Source: Variovorax sp. KBW07
GTDB taxonomy: Bacteria; Pseudomonadota; Gammaproteobacteria; Burkholderiales; Burkholderiaceae_C
Assembly (NCBI RefSeq): GCF_003852515.1
Contig: NZ_QAJK01000146.1
Location: 1-32,111, forward strand
Direction of reading: 5' to 3'
DNA length: 32,111 bases
The position numbers and the translations under genes were made by a program. Below, piece by piece: positions 1-7,356 of this stretch. The notes beneath the pieces are model-generated. The model was not told the DNA's origin, searched no databases, and worked only from the letters and a program-made list of their open reading frames with translations. Numbering within the stretch: the first letter of the stretch is position 1; every line of letters starts with the position of its first letter.

Positions 1-98
1 CTGTGCACGCACAAAGAATGCCCCCGTTCCCAAACAGCAGCGCCAAAGAACAAAAGCAACCAAAACCGAGCCACAAAGCAGCGTGACAAACCACTGAT

Positions 99-971
99 AT
101 GTTGACCATTCTTTTCGACGGCATCGCCTACGGCATGCTGCTCTTCGTGCTCGCCGTCGGGCTGGCCGTCACGCTCGGGTTGATGAACTTCATCAATCTC
201 GCGCATGGTGCCTTTGCCATGGCCGGCGGGTATCTCACCGTCTTTGCCATGCAGAAGATGGGCTTGCCATTTTTGGCCTGCCTGCCGCTTGCGTTCATCG
301 TCGTCGGCCTGGCCGGGGCCCTGCTCGAGCGCACGCTCTACCGGCCCATGTACGGCAAGTCTCACCTCGACCAGGTGCTCTTTTCCATCGGCCTCGCCTT
401 CATGGCCGTGGCCGCCATCGACTACTTCGTCGGCTCTTCGCAGCAGAACGTGCAACTGCCCGAATGGCTGCGCGGGCGCACCGAAATCGGTGACGGCGCG
501 CTGCTGCTGGGCATGGGGCACTACCGGCTGTTCATCATTGCCGTGTGCGCCGTGCTCACCATCGTGCTGCAGCTCATTCTTTCGAAGACGCGCTTCGGCA
601 GCCGGCTGCGCGCCGCCGTCGATGATCCGCGCGTCGCGGCGGGGCTGGGCATCAACGTCAACATCGTGTTCCTGCTGACCTTTGCCGTGGGCTCCGGGCT
701 GGCAGGGCTGGGCGGTGCGCTGGGCGCCGAGATTCTCGGGCTCGACCCGACCTTTCCGCTCAAGTACATGATCTACTTTTTGATCGTGGTCTCGGTCGGC
801 GGCACTTCGTCGATCACCGGGCCGCTGGCGGCGGCGCTGCTGCTGGGCATTGCCGACGTGGCCGGCAAATACTTCATTCCGAAGATGGGGGCGTTCACCG
901 TCTACCTGCTGATGATTTTGATATTGATGTGGCGGCCGCAAGGCTTGTTCACGCGCAAGGGAGGCCGCTGA
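99..971 (+). CDS. livH: Branched-chain amino acid type ABC transporter permease LivH
   Basis: 290-residue integral membrane protein with about eight hydrophobic segments, the usual size for LivH-type permeases. The early segment around MNFINLAHGAFAM is the conserved N-terminal signature of this permease family, and the C-terminal stretch ending in MWRPQGLF is also typical. It forms the inner-membrane channel with LivM, driven by the LivG/LivF ATPases. The stop codon overlaps the livM start by one base (TGATG), so the two are translationally coupled. No good Shine-Dalgarno sequence is visible before the ATG. The 98 bases upstream hold no gene, and the periplasmic binding protein (livK type) may lie just outside the window. 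The substrate cannot be told from permeases alone: related systems carry leucine, urea, amides or aromatic acids. Confidence 0.95.
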   Translation: MLTILFDGIAYGMLLFVLAVGLAVTLGLMNFINLAHGAFAMAGGYLTVFAMQKMGLPFLACLPLAFIVVGLAGALLERTLYRPMYGKSHLDQVLFSIGLAFMAVAAIDYFVGSSQQNVQLPEWLRGRTEIGDGALLLGMGHYRLFIIAVCAVLTIVLQLILSKTRFGSRLRAAVDDPRVAAGLGINVNIVFLLTFAVGSGLAGLGGALGAEILGLDPTFPLKYMIYFLIVVSVGGTSSITGPLAAALLLGIADVAGKYFIPKMGAFTVYLLMILILMWRPQGLFTRKGGR

Positions 972-1972
972 TGAGCGCGCTCGATTTCCAGTCGGCGCTG
1001 CTGCGCAAGGCGCGCTGGCGGCCACTCGAATTCGTGGTGTGGGCCGCGGCCTTCGCGCTGCCGCTCGTCATGCCTTCGCATTCGCTGCTGGTGAACGAAA
1101 TTGCCATCGTCGCGCTGTTCGCGATGTCGCTCGACCTGATCCTGGGCTACACCGGCATCGTGTCGCTGGGCCACGCCGCGTTCTTCGGCTTCGGTGCCTA
1201 CGCGGCGGCGCTGTTCGCCAAACTTGTGATGCCTGACCCCACCGTGGGGCTGGTGGTGGCGACGGTGCTGTCGGCGGTGCTGGGCCTCGTGGCCAGCGTG
1301 ACGATCTTGCGCGGCAGCGACCTCACGCGGCTGATGGTCACCCTGGGCACGGCACTGCTGCTGCTCGAGTTGGCCAACAAGCTCGACTGGCTCACCGGCG
1401 GCGCCGATGGCCTGCAGGGCGTGGTGATGGGGCCGGTGCTCGGCCTGTTCGAGTTCGACCTGTATGGCCGCACGGCCGCCTGGTATTCGCTGGCCGTGAT
1501 GCTGGTGCTGTTCCTGCTGATGCGCCGGCTGGTGCATTCGCCGTTCGGCGCCACGCTCAAGGCGATTCGCGACAACCGCCTGCGCGCCATGTCCATCGGC
1601 ATTCCGGTGGTGTCGCGGCTCGCGACGGTCTACACCATCGCGGCGGGCGTGGCCGGTGCCGCGGGTGCGCTGCTCGCGCAGACTACGGGCTTTGCCTCGC
1701 TCGACGTGCTGGCCTTCGACCGCTCGGCCGACGTGCTGCTGATGCTGGTGATCGGCGGCGTGGGCTGGCTGTATGGCGGCGTGGCCGGGGCCATCGTGTT
1801 CAAGCTGCTGCAGACCTGGCTGTCGGCCGTGACGCCGCAGTACTGGATGTTCTGGATCGGGCTGATCCTGGTGCTGCTGGTGCTGGTCGGGCGCGACCGG
1901 TTGCTCAAGCCCTGGACATGGTTCGGCGCAGGCGCGGGCAAGAAGAAGAGCGAGAAGGGGGAAGCGGCATGA
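971..1972 (+). CDS. livM: Branched-chain amino acid type ABC transporter permease LivM
   Basis: 333 residues from the ATG at 971. An in-frame upstream start at 929 would lie inside livH and is unlikely. The protein has many hydrophobic segments and the LivM signature around LDLILGYTGIVSLGHAAFFGFG near residues 50-75. The conserved cytoplasmic loop for ATPase contact, SPFGATLKAIRDNRLRAMSIG, lies around residues 195-215. The C-terminus is lysine-rich (KKKSEKGEAA). It is the second channel subunit of the importer. It overlaps livG by four bases (ATGA), which implies stoichiometric coupled translation of the permease and ATPase subunits. Confidence 0.95.
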   Translation: MSALDFQSALLRKARWRPLEFVVWAAAFALPLVMPSHSLLVNEIAIVALFAMSLDLILGYTGIVSLGHAAFFGFGAYAAALFAKLVMPDPTVGLVVATVLSAVLGLVASVTILRGSDLTRLMVTLGTALLLLELANKLDWLTGGADGLQGVVMGPVLGLFEFDLYGRTAAWYSLAVMLVLFLLMRRLVHSPFGATLKAIRDNRLRAMSIGIPVVSRLATVYTIAAGVAGAAGALLAQTTGFASLDVLAFDRSADVLLMLVIGGVGWLYGGVAGAIVFKLLQTWLSAVTPQYWMFWIGLILVLLVLVGRDRLLKPWTWFGAGAGKKKSEKGEAA

Positions 1973-2742
1973 GCGAAACCGTGCTTTCCACCCACGGCCT
2001 GGTGATGCGCTTCGGCGGCATCACGGCCACCAACAACGTGACGATGGAACTGAAGCGCGGCGCACGCCATGCGCTCATCGGCCCCAACGGCGCTGGCAAG
2101 ACCACGCTGATCAACCAGCTGACGGGCGTGCTCACGCCGAGCGAAGGCCGCATCACGCTGCTGGGCGAAGACATCACGAACCTGGCGCCGCACAAGCGCG
2201 TGGCGCGCGGGCTGGTGCGCACCTTCCAGATCAACCAGCTGTTCGACTCGATGACGCCGCTCGAAACGCTGGCGCTGGTGGTGTCCCAGCACCAGGGCAT
2301 CGGCGCGCAATGGTGGCGTCCGCTCGGTTCCAGCAAGGCGGTGGCGGAGCGCGCCGCGCAGCTGCTCGAGCAGTTCCACCTGAGCGACGTGGCAAAGCAG
2401 CAGACGAAGTTCATGGCCTACGGCAAGCGCCGCCTGCTGGAGATTGCGATTGCACTCGCGTGCGAGCCGCGCGTGCTGCTGCTCGACGAGCCGGTGGCGG
2501 GCGTGCCCGCCGGCGAGCGCGAAGAGCTGCTGCAAACGGTGGCCGCGTTGCCGGCCGATGTGTCGGTGCTGCTCATCGAGCACGACATGGACCTGGTGTT
2601 CAGCTTTGCGACGCGCATGACGGTGCTGGTCAACGGCACGCTTCTGACCGAAGGCGACCCCGAGGCCATTGCCAACGATCCGAAGGTGAAAGAGGTCTAT
2701 CTGGGCCATGGCGCGGACACGAAGGAGGGTGCCCATGTCTGA
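1969..2742 (+). CDS. livG: ABC transporter ATP-binding protein LivG
   Basis: 257 residues from ATG 1969, which overlaps the livM stop (ATGA). Walker A GPNGAGKT is at residues 38-45, Walker B VLLLDEP near residue 168, and a switch histidine in LLIEHDMDLVF, all as in LivG. The ABC signature, normally LSxGxQ-like (often LPYG.QR in LivG proteins), reads FMAYGKRR here and so is degenerate. The C-terminal tail with the conserved VKEVYLG ending is typical of LivG. It energises import together with LivF. A second ATPase with canonical motifs follows, so the heterodimer could still hold one fully consensus site. Confidence 0.94.
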   Translation: MSETVLSTHGLVMRFGGITATNNVTMELKRGARHALIGPNGAGKTTLINQLTGVLTPSEGRITLLGEDITNLAPHKRVARGLVRTFQINQLFDSMTPLETLALVVSQHQGIGAQWWRPLGSSKAVAERAAQLLEQFHLSDVAKQQTKFMAYGKRRLLEIAIALACEPRVLLLDEPVAGVPAGEREELLQTVAALPADVSVLLIEHDMDLVFSFATRMTVLVNGTLLTEGDPEAIANDPKVKEVYLGHGADTKEGAHV

Positions 2743-3439
2743 ACTGCTGCGCATAGAGAACCTGAGCGCCGGCTATGGCGAAGCCGTGGTGCTGCACGAC
2801 GTGGCGTTTTCGCTCGGCGAGGGCCAGACGCTGGCGCTGCTGGGCCGCAACGGCACGGGCAAGACCACGCTGATCAACACGCTCGCGGGCGCCACGCGCC
2901 AGCACGGCGGCAGCATTGCGCTGGGTGGCCTGGCACTGCACAAGCTGGCGCCGCACCAGCGCGCCGCGGCCGGCATCGGCTGGGTGCCGCAGGAGCGGAA
3001 CATCTTCAAGTCGCTCACCGTGCACGAGAACCTCACGGCCGTGGAGCGCACTGGAAAGTGGAGCCCGCAGCGCGTCTACGAAATGTTCCCGCGCCTGGCC
3101 GAACGCAAGGGCAACCTGGGCACGCAGCTGTCGGGCGGCGAGCAACAGATGCTGGCGGTGGGCCGCGCGCTGGTGCTGAACCCCAAGCTGCTGCTGCTCG
3201 ACGAGCCGCTCGAAGGGCTGGCGCCGATCATCGTGGAAGAGCTGCTGCGCGCCATTCGCCGCATCACGCAGGACGAGGGGCTGGCCGCGATCATCGTGGA
3301 GCAGCACCCGCAGGCGATTCTTGCGATTTCCGACGAAGCGGTGGTGCTGGACCACGGGACCATCGTTCACACCGACAAGGCGGCCGTGCTGCGCACGCAG
3401 CCCGAAGTGCTCGACCGGTTGCTGGGCGTGGCCAGGTAG
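2735..3439 (+). CDS. livF: ABC transporter ATP-binding protein LivF
   Basis: 234 residues from ATG 2735, preceded by the ribosome-binding sequence AAGGAGGG and overlapping the livG stop by eight bases. Walker A LLGRNGTGKTT (around residues 34-44), canonical signature LSGGEQQ (around 137-143), Walker B LLLLDEP and the family hallmark EGLAPIIVEEL identify LivF. It pairs with LivG as the ATPase dimer of the importer. It is the last gene of the cluster: its TAG stop lies four bases before the stop of the convergent LysR-type gene, which leaves almost no room for a terminator between them. Confidence 0.95.
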   Translation: MSELLRIENLSAGYGEAVVLHDVAFSLGEGQTLALLGRNGTGKTTLINTLAGATRQHGGSIALGGLALHKLAPHQRAAAGIGWVPQERNIFKSLTVHENLTAVERTGKWSPQRVYEMFPRLAERKGNLGTQLSGGEQQMLAVGRALVLNPKLLLLDEPLEGLAPIIVEELLRAIRRITQDEGLAAIIVEQHPQAILAISDEAVVLDHGTIVHTDKAAVLRTQPEVLDRLLGVAR

Positions 3440-3443
3440 CCCT

Positions 3444-4418
3444 TTACTTCGACGCGGCCCTGCTTCGCGGGTCGTGTCGGGTGCTGCCGGTCCAGTGCAA
3501 GGGCATCTTCGGAAGCGACGACCTGAGCGCCTCCCACAGGTGCTTGGCGGCGCTGGTCTGGAAGCGCGTGCGCGAGCGCACGAGGCAGGCCTGGCGCTGC
3601 AGCCCCGGTGTCTTCAGCGGCATCGCGTTCTTCACGTCGAGGCTCAGCGCGGCGGCGGCATTGAGGATCGCCACCATGCCGCTGCAATCGGCGGCATGCA
3701 CCAGGTCTTCGAGCACGTCGGATTCAAGGCCGACCTGCGGGCGCAGGCCGAGCTTGGCGAAGGCGGCGTCCAACTGGCGGCGCATCGTGTATTCGCTGGG
3801 CAGCAACGCCAGTCGCGCATCGGCAAGCGAAGCCAGTGCTATTGACTTGCCGCGCTGGCGGGCTACGCCTGCCATGGCTCCCACAGCGACGAAGGGCTCG
3901 ATGAAGCACGGCTCGATGTCCAGGTCGGCATGCGGCTCGGGATCGAAGCTCACGGCCATGTCCAGGTCGCCGCGAAGCACGCCTTCGGTCAGCGCCTGGG
4001 CCGTTCGTCGCTGCAGCACCAGCGACAGCTCGGGCCACTGCGCCTGCGCCGCGTGTGCCACCGGCGCCACCCAGCACCCGCTGTACGACTGCACCAACCC
4101 GATTCGCACGCGGCCCGCCACCGTGTCCGCGCGTTCGTTGGTGTGAAGCAGCGCCGATTGCAGGTCGCCCAGGCAGGCGCTGATGCGGCGATCGAGTTCG
4201 CGGCCGGGTGCGGTGGGGACGGCCCTGCCGCCGGTGCGATCGAACAGGTGAACCTCGAGCAGGTTCTCCAGCAGGGCGATCTGGTCGGACAACGCCGATT
4301 GCGAGATGGAGCAACTGCGCGCGGCCTCGTTGAAGCTGCGCGCGCGCATCGCCGCACTGAAGTAGCGCAGCTGGCGAAGCGAAACAAGGTCGAGCGGGTC
4401 GCGTGAACGTGTGGCCAT
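3444..4418 (-). CDS. LysR-type transcriptional regulator, divergent from Bug receptor gene
   Basis: 324 residues from the ATG at 4418. A longer in-frame extension to 4580 is rejected because it would run across the divergent promoter. The N-terminal winged helix-turn-helix (about residues 14-75: LRQLRYFSAAMRARSFNEAA, then SQSALSDQIALLE) is typical of LTTRs. The remainder matches a periplasmic-binding-like effector domain. It is transcribed away from the Bug receptor gene at 4528 and points tail-to-tail at livF. The classical LTTR arrangement suggests that it controls the Bug-tautomerase-deacetylase genes and its own expression. A perfect dyad containing T-N11-A sits 4-20 bases upstream of its start codon. 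The effector is unknown. Confidence 0.9.
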   Translation of the reverse strand: MATRSRDPLDLVSLRQLRYFSAAMRARSFNEAARSCSISQSALSDQIALLENLLEVHLFDRTGGRAVPTAPGRELDRRISACLGDLQSALLHTNERADTVAGRVRIGLVQSYSGCWVAPVAHAAQAQWPELSLVLQRRTAQALTEGVLRGDLDMAVSFDPEPHADLDIEPCFIEPFVAVGAMAGVARQRGKSIALASLADARLALLPSEYTMRRQLDAAFAKLGLRPQVGLESDVLEDLVHAADCSGMVAILNAAAALSLDVKNAMPLKTPGLQRQACLVRSRTRFQTSAAKHLWEALRSSLPKMPLHWTGSTRHDPRSRAASK

Positions 4419-4421
4419 GGT

Positions 4422-4438
4422 TATCGGATTATCCGATA
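4422..4438. promoter_or_regulatory. Perfect dyad, probable LysR-type operator
   Basis: TATCGGAT and ATCCGATA form a perfect 8-bp inverted repeat around a single T. Inside it, positions 4424-4436 fit the LTTR consensus T-N11-A. It lies in the 109-bp gap between the divergent LysR-type gene and the Bug receptor gene and covers the leader just before the regulator's own start codon, a position suited to autorepression. The symmetry is seen directly; the binding protein is inferred from position. Confidence 0.7.
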
Positions 4439-4527
4439 GCGCTTCGCGATTAATGCGATTTGCCGGCGTGCGACGCGATGCCGACACTAGGCCGCAGAGA
4501 CAAGCAAGAAAGGCATCGAGTTTCACC

Positions 4528-5499
4528 ATGAAAAGAAGAGTTCTCCTGCAGTCCGCTGCATCCGCGATGGCCGCATGCATGGCGCCCGCCCTTCATGCGC
4601 AGGCGTTTCCCGGCAAGCCCATCCGCCTTGTTTGCCCCTATCCCGCGGGCGCGACCACCGATGCGATTTCGCGATTGATGGCGAATGCGCTGCAGGTCGA
4701 GAGCGGCGCGACGGTGCTGGTCGACAACCGCGGCGGCGCCGGCGGCAACATCGGCACCGAAGCGGTGGCCCGTAGCGAGGCCGACGGCTACACGCTGCTG
4801 CTGGGTGCGCTCGGTCCCATGGCGGCCAACGAGGCGCTGTACCCGAAGCTCGGCTACAACCCGGCCAAGGATTTCGTGCCGCTGGCATGGGCCGCGTCGG
4901 TGCCGCTGGTGATGGTGGCGCATCCTTCGTTCCCCGCGTCCGATCTTCGCGAGGCGCTGGCGCTGTTGCGCAAGAGCCCGGGCAAGTTCTCCTATGCGTC
5001 GGCGGGCAGCGGTACGCCGCAGCACCTGGCGGCGGAGCTTTTCAAGCGCGACACCGGCACCTCGACCCTGCACATTCCCTATCGCGGCTCGGCACCGGCG
5101 CTCAACGACGTGATGGGTGGGCAGGTGCAACTGCTGTTCGAAGCCACGCCGGCCGTGCTGCAGCACATCCGGGTCGGGCGGCTCAAGCCGCTGGCCGTGA
5201 CGTCGGCCGGCCGCATTCCGGCGCTGCCCAACGTGCCCACGCTGAAGGAGAGCGGTGTCGATGCGGAGATCAGCGGTTGGTACGGCTTTCTTGCGCCGGC
5301 GGCCACGCCCGCCGATCGCGTGGCATGGCTGGTCGCGCACATGCAGAAGGCGTTGGCGGCCACCGGCACGCAAGACAAGCTGGCCGAGCTGGGTTCGGTG
5401 CGCATCGACCATTCACCCCAGGCCTTTGCGCGGCTCATGGCGAGCGAGCGCACGCGCTGGCAGAAGCTGATCCGCGAGGTCGGCATCAAGCTGGACTGA
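4528..5499 (+). CDS. Bug-family (TTT) periplasmic solute-binding receptor
   Basis: 323 residues from ATG 4528. The longer in-frame start at 4411 is rejected because it lies before the signal peptide and inside the regulator's operator region. The N-terminus MKRRVLLQSAASAMAACMAP is a twin-arginine-like or Sec export signal with likely cleavage after the AQA near residue 25. The mature part shows the Bug hallmarks KPIRLVCPYPAGATTD, VDNRGGAGGNIGTE and the later IPYRGSAPAL. Such proteins bind carboxylated solutes for TctAB-type transporters or act as signalling receptors. No TctA/TctB genes are in the window, so this is an orphan receptor. It is the first gene of a (+) run controlled from the divergent LysR gap. 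Confidence 0.92.
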   Translation: MKRRVLLQSAASAMAACMAPALHAQAFPGKPIRLVCPYPAGATTDAISRLMANALQVESGATVLVDNRGGAGGNIGTEAVARSEADGYTLLLGALGPMAANEALYPKLGYNPAKDFVPLAWAASVPLVMVAHPSFPASDLREALALLRKSPGKFSYASAGSGTPQHLAAELFKRDTGTSTLHIPYRGSAPALNDVMGGQVQLLFEATPAVLQHIRVGRLKPLAVTSAGRIPALPNVPTLKESGVDAEISGWYGFLAPAATPADRVAWLVAHMQKALAATGTQDKLAELGSVRIDHSPQAFARLMASERTRWQKLIREVGIKLD

Positions 5500-5521
5500 G
5501 CAACGCGAGCCCCTTTCCACC

Positions 5522-5908
5522 ATGCCTCACATCTCTATCGAAATTTCTCCCGCGCTTTCCGCGGGGATCGACTGGAACACGCTCTTGCCGGGCCTGCACC
5601 AGGCACTGGCCGAGCCCGGATGGGCCGCGCTGGACGACCTGAAGTCGCGCGTGCATCTCATCGCACATGAACTGTGCGGCGCGGCACCGGCATCGCAGCA
5701 ACTCATCGCGACGCTGACGCTGACCAACCCGCGCCCGCCGCAGGTGTGCCGGCAGATGGCCGAAACGCTGCATGCCCACCTGTCGCAGGCGATTGCCGCA
5801 CAGGCACCGGGCCGGTGGGTGCAGTGCTGCGTGTTCCTGCACGAGGTGCCGAAGGGCAACTACCTCAAGCAGCAATGGAATCTGTCCGCGCCGATGGCGC
5901 AACCCTGA
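5522..5908 (+). CDS. 5-carboxymethyl-2-hydroxymuconate isomerase-like tautomerase
   Basis: 128 residues. After removal of Met the protein would begin with Pro (MPHISIEIS), the catalytic base of the tautomerase superfamily. The start MPH plus an alternating beta strand, together with the length, match the CHMI (HpaF-like) branch, which works as a trimer and moves the double bond of hydroxymuconate-type dienols. It sits 22 bases after the Bug receptor and 21 bases before the exported deacetylase-like gene, so it is probably cotranscribed. No ring-cleavage dioxygenase or other hpa gene is nearby, so the homoprotocatechuate pathway is not supported. A tautomerisation step on another unsaturated acid is possible. 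Confidence 0.75.
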   Translation: MPHISIEISPALSAGIDWNTLLPGLHQALAEPGWAALDDLKSRVHLIAHELCGAAPASQQLIATLTLTNPRPPQVCRQMAETLHAHLSQAIAAQAPGRWVQCCVFLHEVPKGNYLKQQWNLSAPMAQP

Positions 5909-5929
5909 GTGAATTTCAAGGAGCAAAGA

Positions 5930-6940
5930 ATGAACCAGATGTCGATGACGCAAGAGCCCGGCGGCAACCGCCGCAACGTGTTGCTTGGTGCCGGTGCCGC
6001 GATGGCGGCCACGGTCTTGTCCACGGCGCCCGCGGGCGCGGCCGGCACGCAGGCACGGAACCGGGAACGCCAGGAAAGCAAGGAAAGCCAGCCACAAGGC
6101 CGCTTCTGGCCCAACGGCGCGCGGCTGGTGATCTCGGTCTCGATGCAGTTCGAGGCAGGCGCGCAAAGCGAACGCAACAACGGCGCGCCGTTTCCGCCGC
6201 TGGCCGAAGACGTGCCCGACCTGCCGGCGCGCACCTGGTTCGACTACGGTGTGCGCGAGGGCATTCCGCGCATGCTCGACCTGTGGGACAGGCACGGCGT
6301 GAAGGTCACCTCGCACATGACGGGGCAGGCGGTGGAGCGCAATCCGGCGCTGGCGCGCGAGATCGTCAGCCGTGGCCACGAAGCGGCGGCACACGGCCAG
6401 ACCTGGACGCCGCACTGGACCATGACCGCGGAGCAGGAGCGTGCCTCGTATGCCGCGAACATCGCGGCCGTCGAAAAGGCCACGGGCACGCGCCCGGTGG
6501 GCTTCAACGCGTTCTGGTTGCGCGGCACGCCCAACACCCTGGGCGTCCTGCAGCAGTTGGGCTTCACGTACCACATCGACGACCTGTCGAGCGACGAGCC
6601 GATGACCACCGAGGTCAACGGCAAGCCCTTTGCCATCGTCCCCTACACGCTGCGCAACAACGACATTGCGCGCTACGGCGCCGAGGGCCCGTTGACGGCA
6701 TCGGCCTTCGGCCAGGAGCTGCGGGACGAGTTCGACCAGCTCTACGCAGAGGCCGGCATGCGCCGCCGGATGATGTCGATCTCGACGCACGACCGCATCG
6801 GCGGCACGCCGGCGCGCGTGAAGGTGATGGGCGATTTCCTGGCCTATGCCAACAAGCGCCCGGGCGTGGCTTTCGTGCGCAAGGACCAGATCGCGCAGTG
6901 GGCACTGTCGATGCCGAACGTGCCCCGCAAGGCGTACTGA
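5930..6940 (+). CDS. Tat-exported polysaccharide deacetylase-fold protein (PuuE-like)
   Basis: 336 residues from ATG 5930, chosen over the GTG at 5909 because AAGGAG (5918-5923) stands six bases before it. The N-terminus has a twin-arginine pair (NRRNVLLGAG, residues 13-22) followed by an Ala-rich hydrophobic stretch, so export by Tat is likely. The body follows the NodB/PuuE plan: ISVSMQFEAGAQSE replaces the usual metal-binding Asp-Asp motif, GHEAAAHGQTW gives the conserved His region, and FNAFWLRGTPNT the substrate loop. PuuE-type allantoinases and cyclic-imide hydrolases have such variants and can be metal-independent. A periplasmic C-N hydrolase acting on a small amide or imide is plausible but unproven. 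It follows the tautomerase by 21 bases. Confidence 0.8.
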   Translation: MNQMSMTQEPGGNRRNVLLGAGAAMAATVLSTAPAGAAGTQARNRERQESKESQPQGRFWPNGARLVISVSMQFEAGAQSERNNGAPFPPLAEDVPDLPARTWFDYGVREGIPRMLDLWDRHGVKVTSHMTGQAVERNPALAREIVSRGHEAAAHGQTWTPHWTMTAEQERASYAANIAAVEKATGTRPVGFNAFWLRGTPNTLGVLQQLGFTYHIDDLSSDEPMTTEVNGKPFAIVPYTLRNNDIARYGAEGPLTASAFGQELRDEFDQLYAEAGMRRRMMSISTHDRIGGTPARVKVMGDFLAYANKRPGVAFVRKDQIAQWALSMPNVPRKAY

Positions 6941-7056
6941 TCTTCTGATCTTCAAGCGCGGGTTGAAAGAGTTTCCGGCCGCGAGGGCTTGGCCCCGCGC
7001 CGCCGCGCTCCCACACTGCGGGCATCGAACTACTTCATGCCGCAGGGAACACATCC

Positions 7057-7356
7057 ATGAGCAACACGCCCCTCATCAGCATCGCCGTCTTGAAGGCCAG
7101 GGCCGGCCAGCGCGAGGCGCTGGGCACTGCCTTGAGCGCCCTGGTGCCGTCCACGCGGCAGGAGCCCGGCTGCCTCGACTACACGCTGTTCGAGTTGCGC
7201 GACGAACCCGGCAGCTTCTACATGCGCGAGTCCTTCAAGGACCAGGCCGCGCTGGACGCGCATTTCGCGACGCCGTATTTCCAGGCCTTCGAGAAACGGT
7301 TCGACGAGTTGCTCGCTGAACCGATCCGGCTGGTCTTCCTGGAAAAGATCGCCTAG
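7057..7356 (+). CDS. Antibiotic biosynthesis monooxygenase (ABM/YgiN-like) domain protein
   Basis: 99 residues, a single ferredoxin-like ABM domain. The typical features are the early strand (ISIAVLKARAGQREAL), EPGCLDYTLFELRDEPGSFYMRESFKD in the middle, and an FATPYFQAF helix. Members are small dimeric, usually cofactor-free oxygenases or quinol oxidases acting on aromatic or quinone-like substrates, and some only bind such compounds. It comes 116 bases after the deacetylase-like gene, so it may be in the same transcript or have its own promoter. Its TAG stop shares the palindrome CTAG with the stop of the convergent DsbA-like gene. Confidence 0.82.
   Translation: MSNTPLISIAVLKARAGQREALGTALSALVPSTRQEPGCLDYTLFELRDEPGSFYMRESFKDQAALDAHFATPYFQAFEKRFDELLAEPIRLVFLEKIA

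Noticed and set aside
4419-4580. Upstream extension of the LysR-type gene to 4580
   Set aside because: It would run through the operator dyad and into the Bug receptor's signal peptide region; the HTH begins properly after ATG 4418.
5522-5908. Assignment of the tautomerase to a homoprotocatechuate (hpa) cluster
   Set aside because: No dioxygenase, dehydrogenase, hydratase or aldolase of that pathway is nearby, so only the family is claimed.
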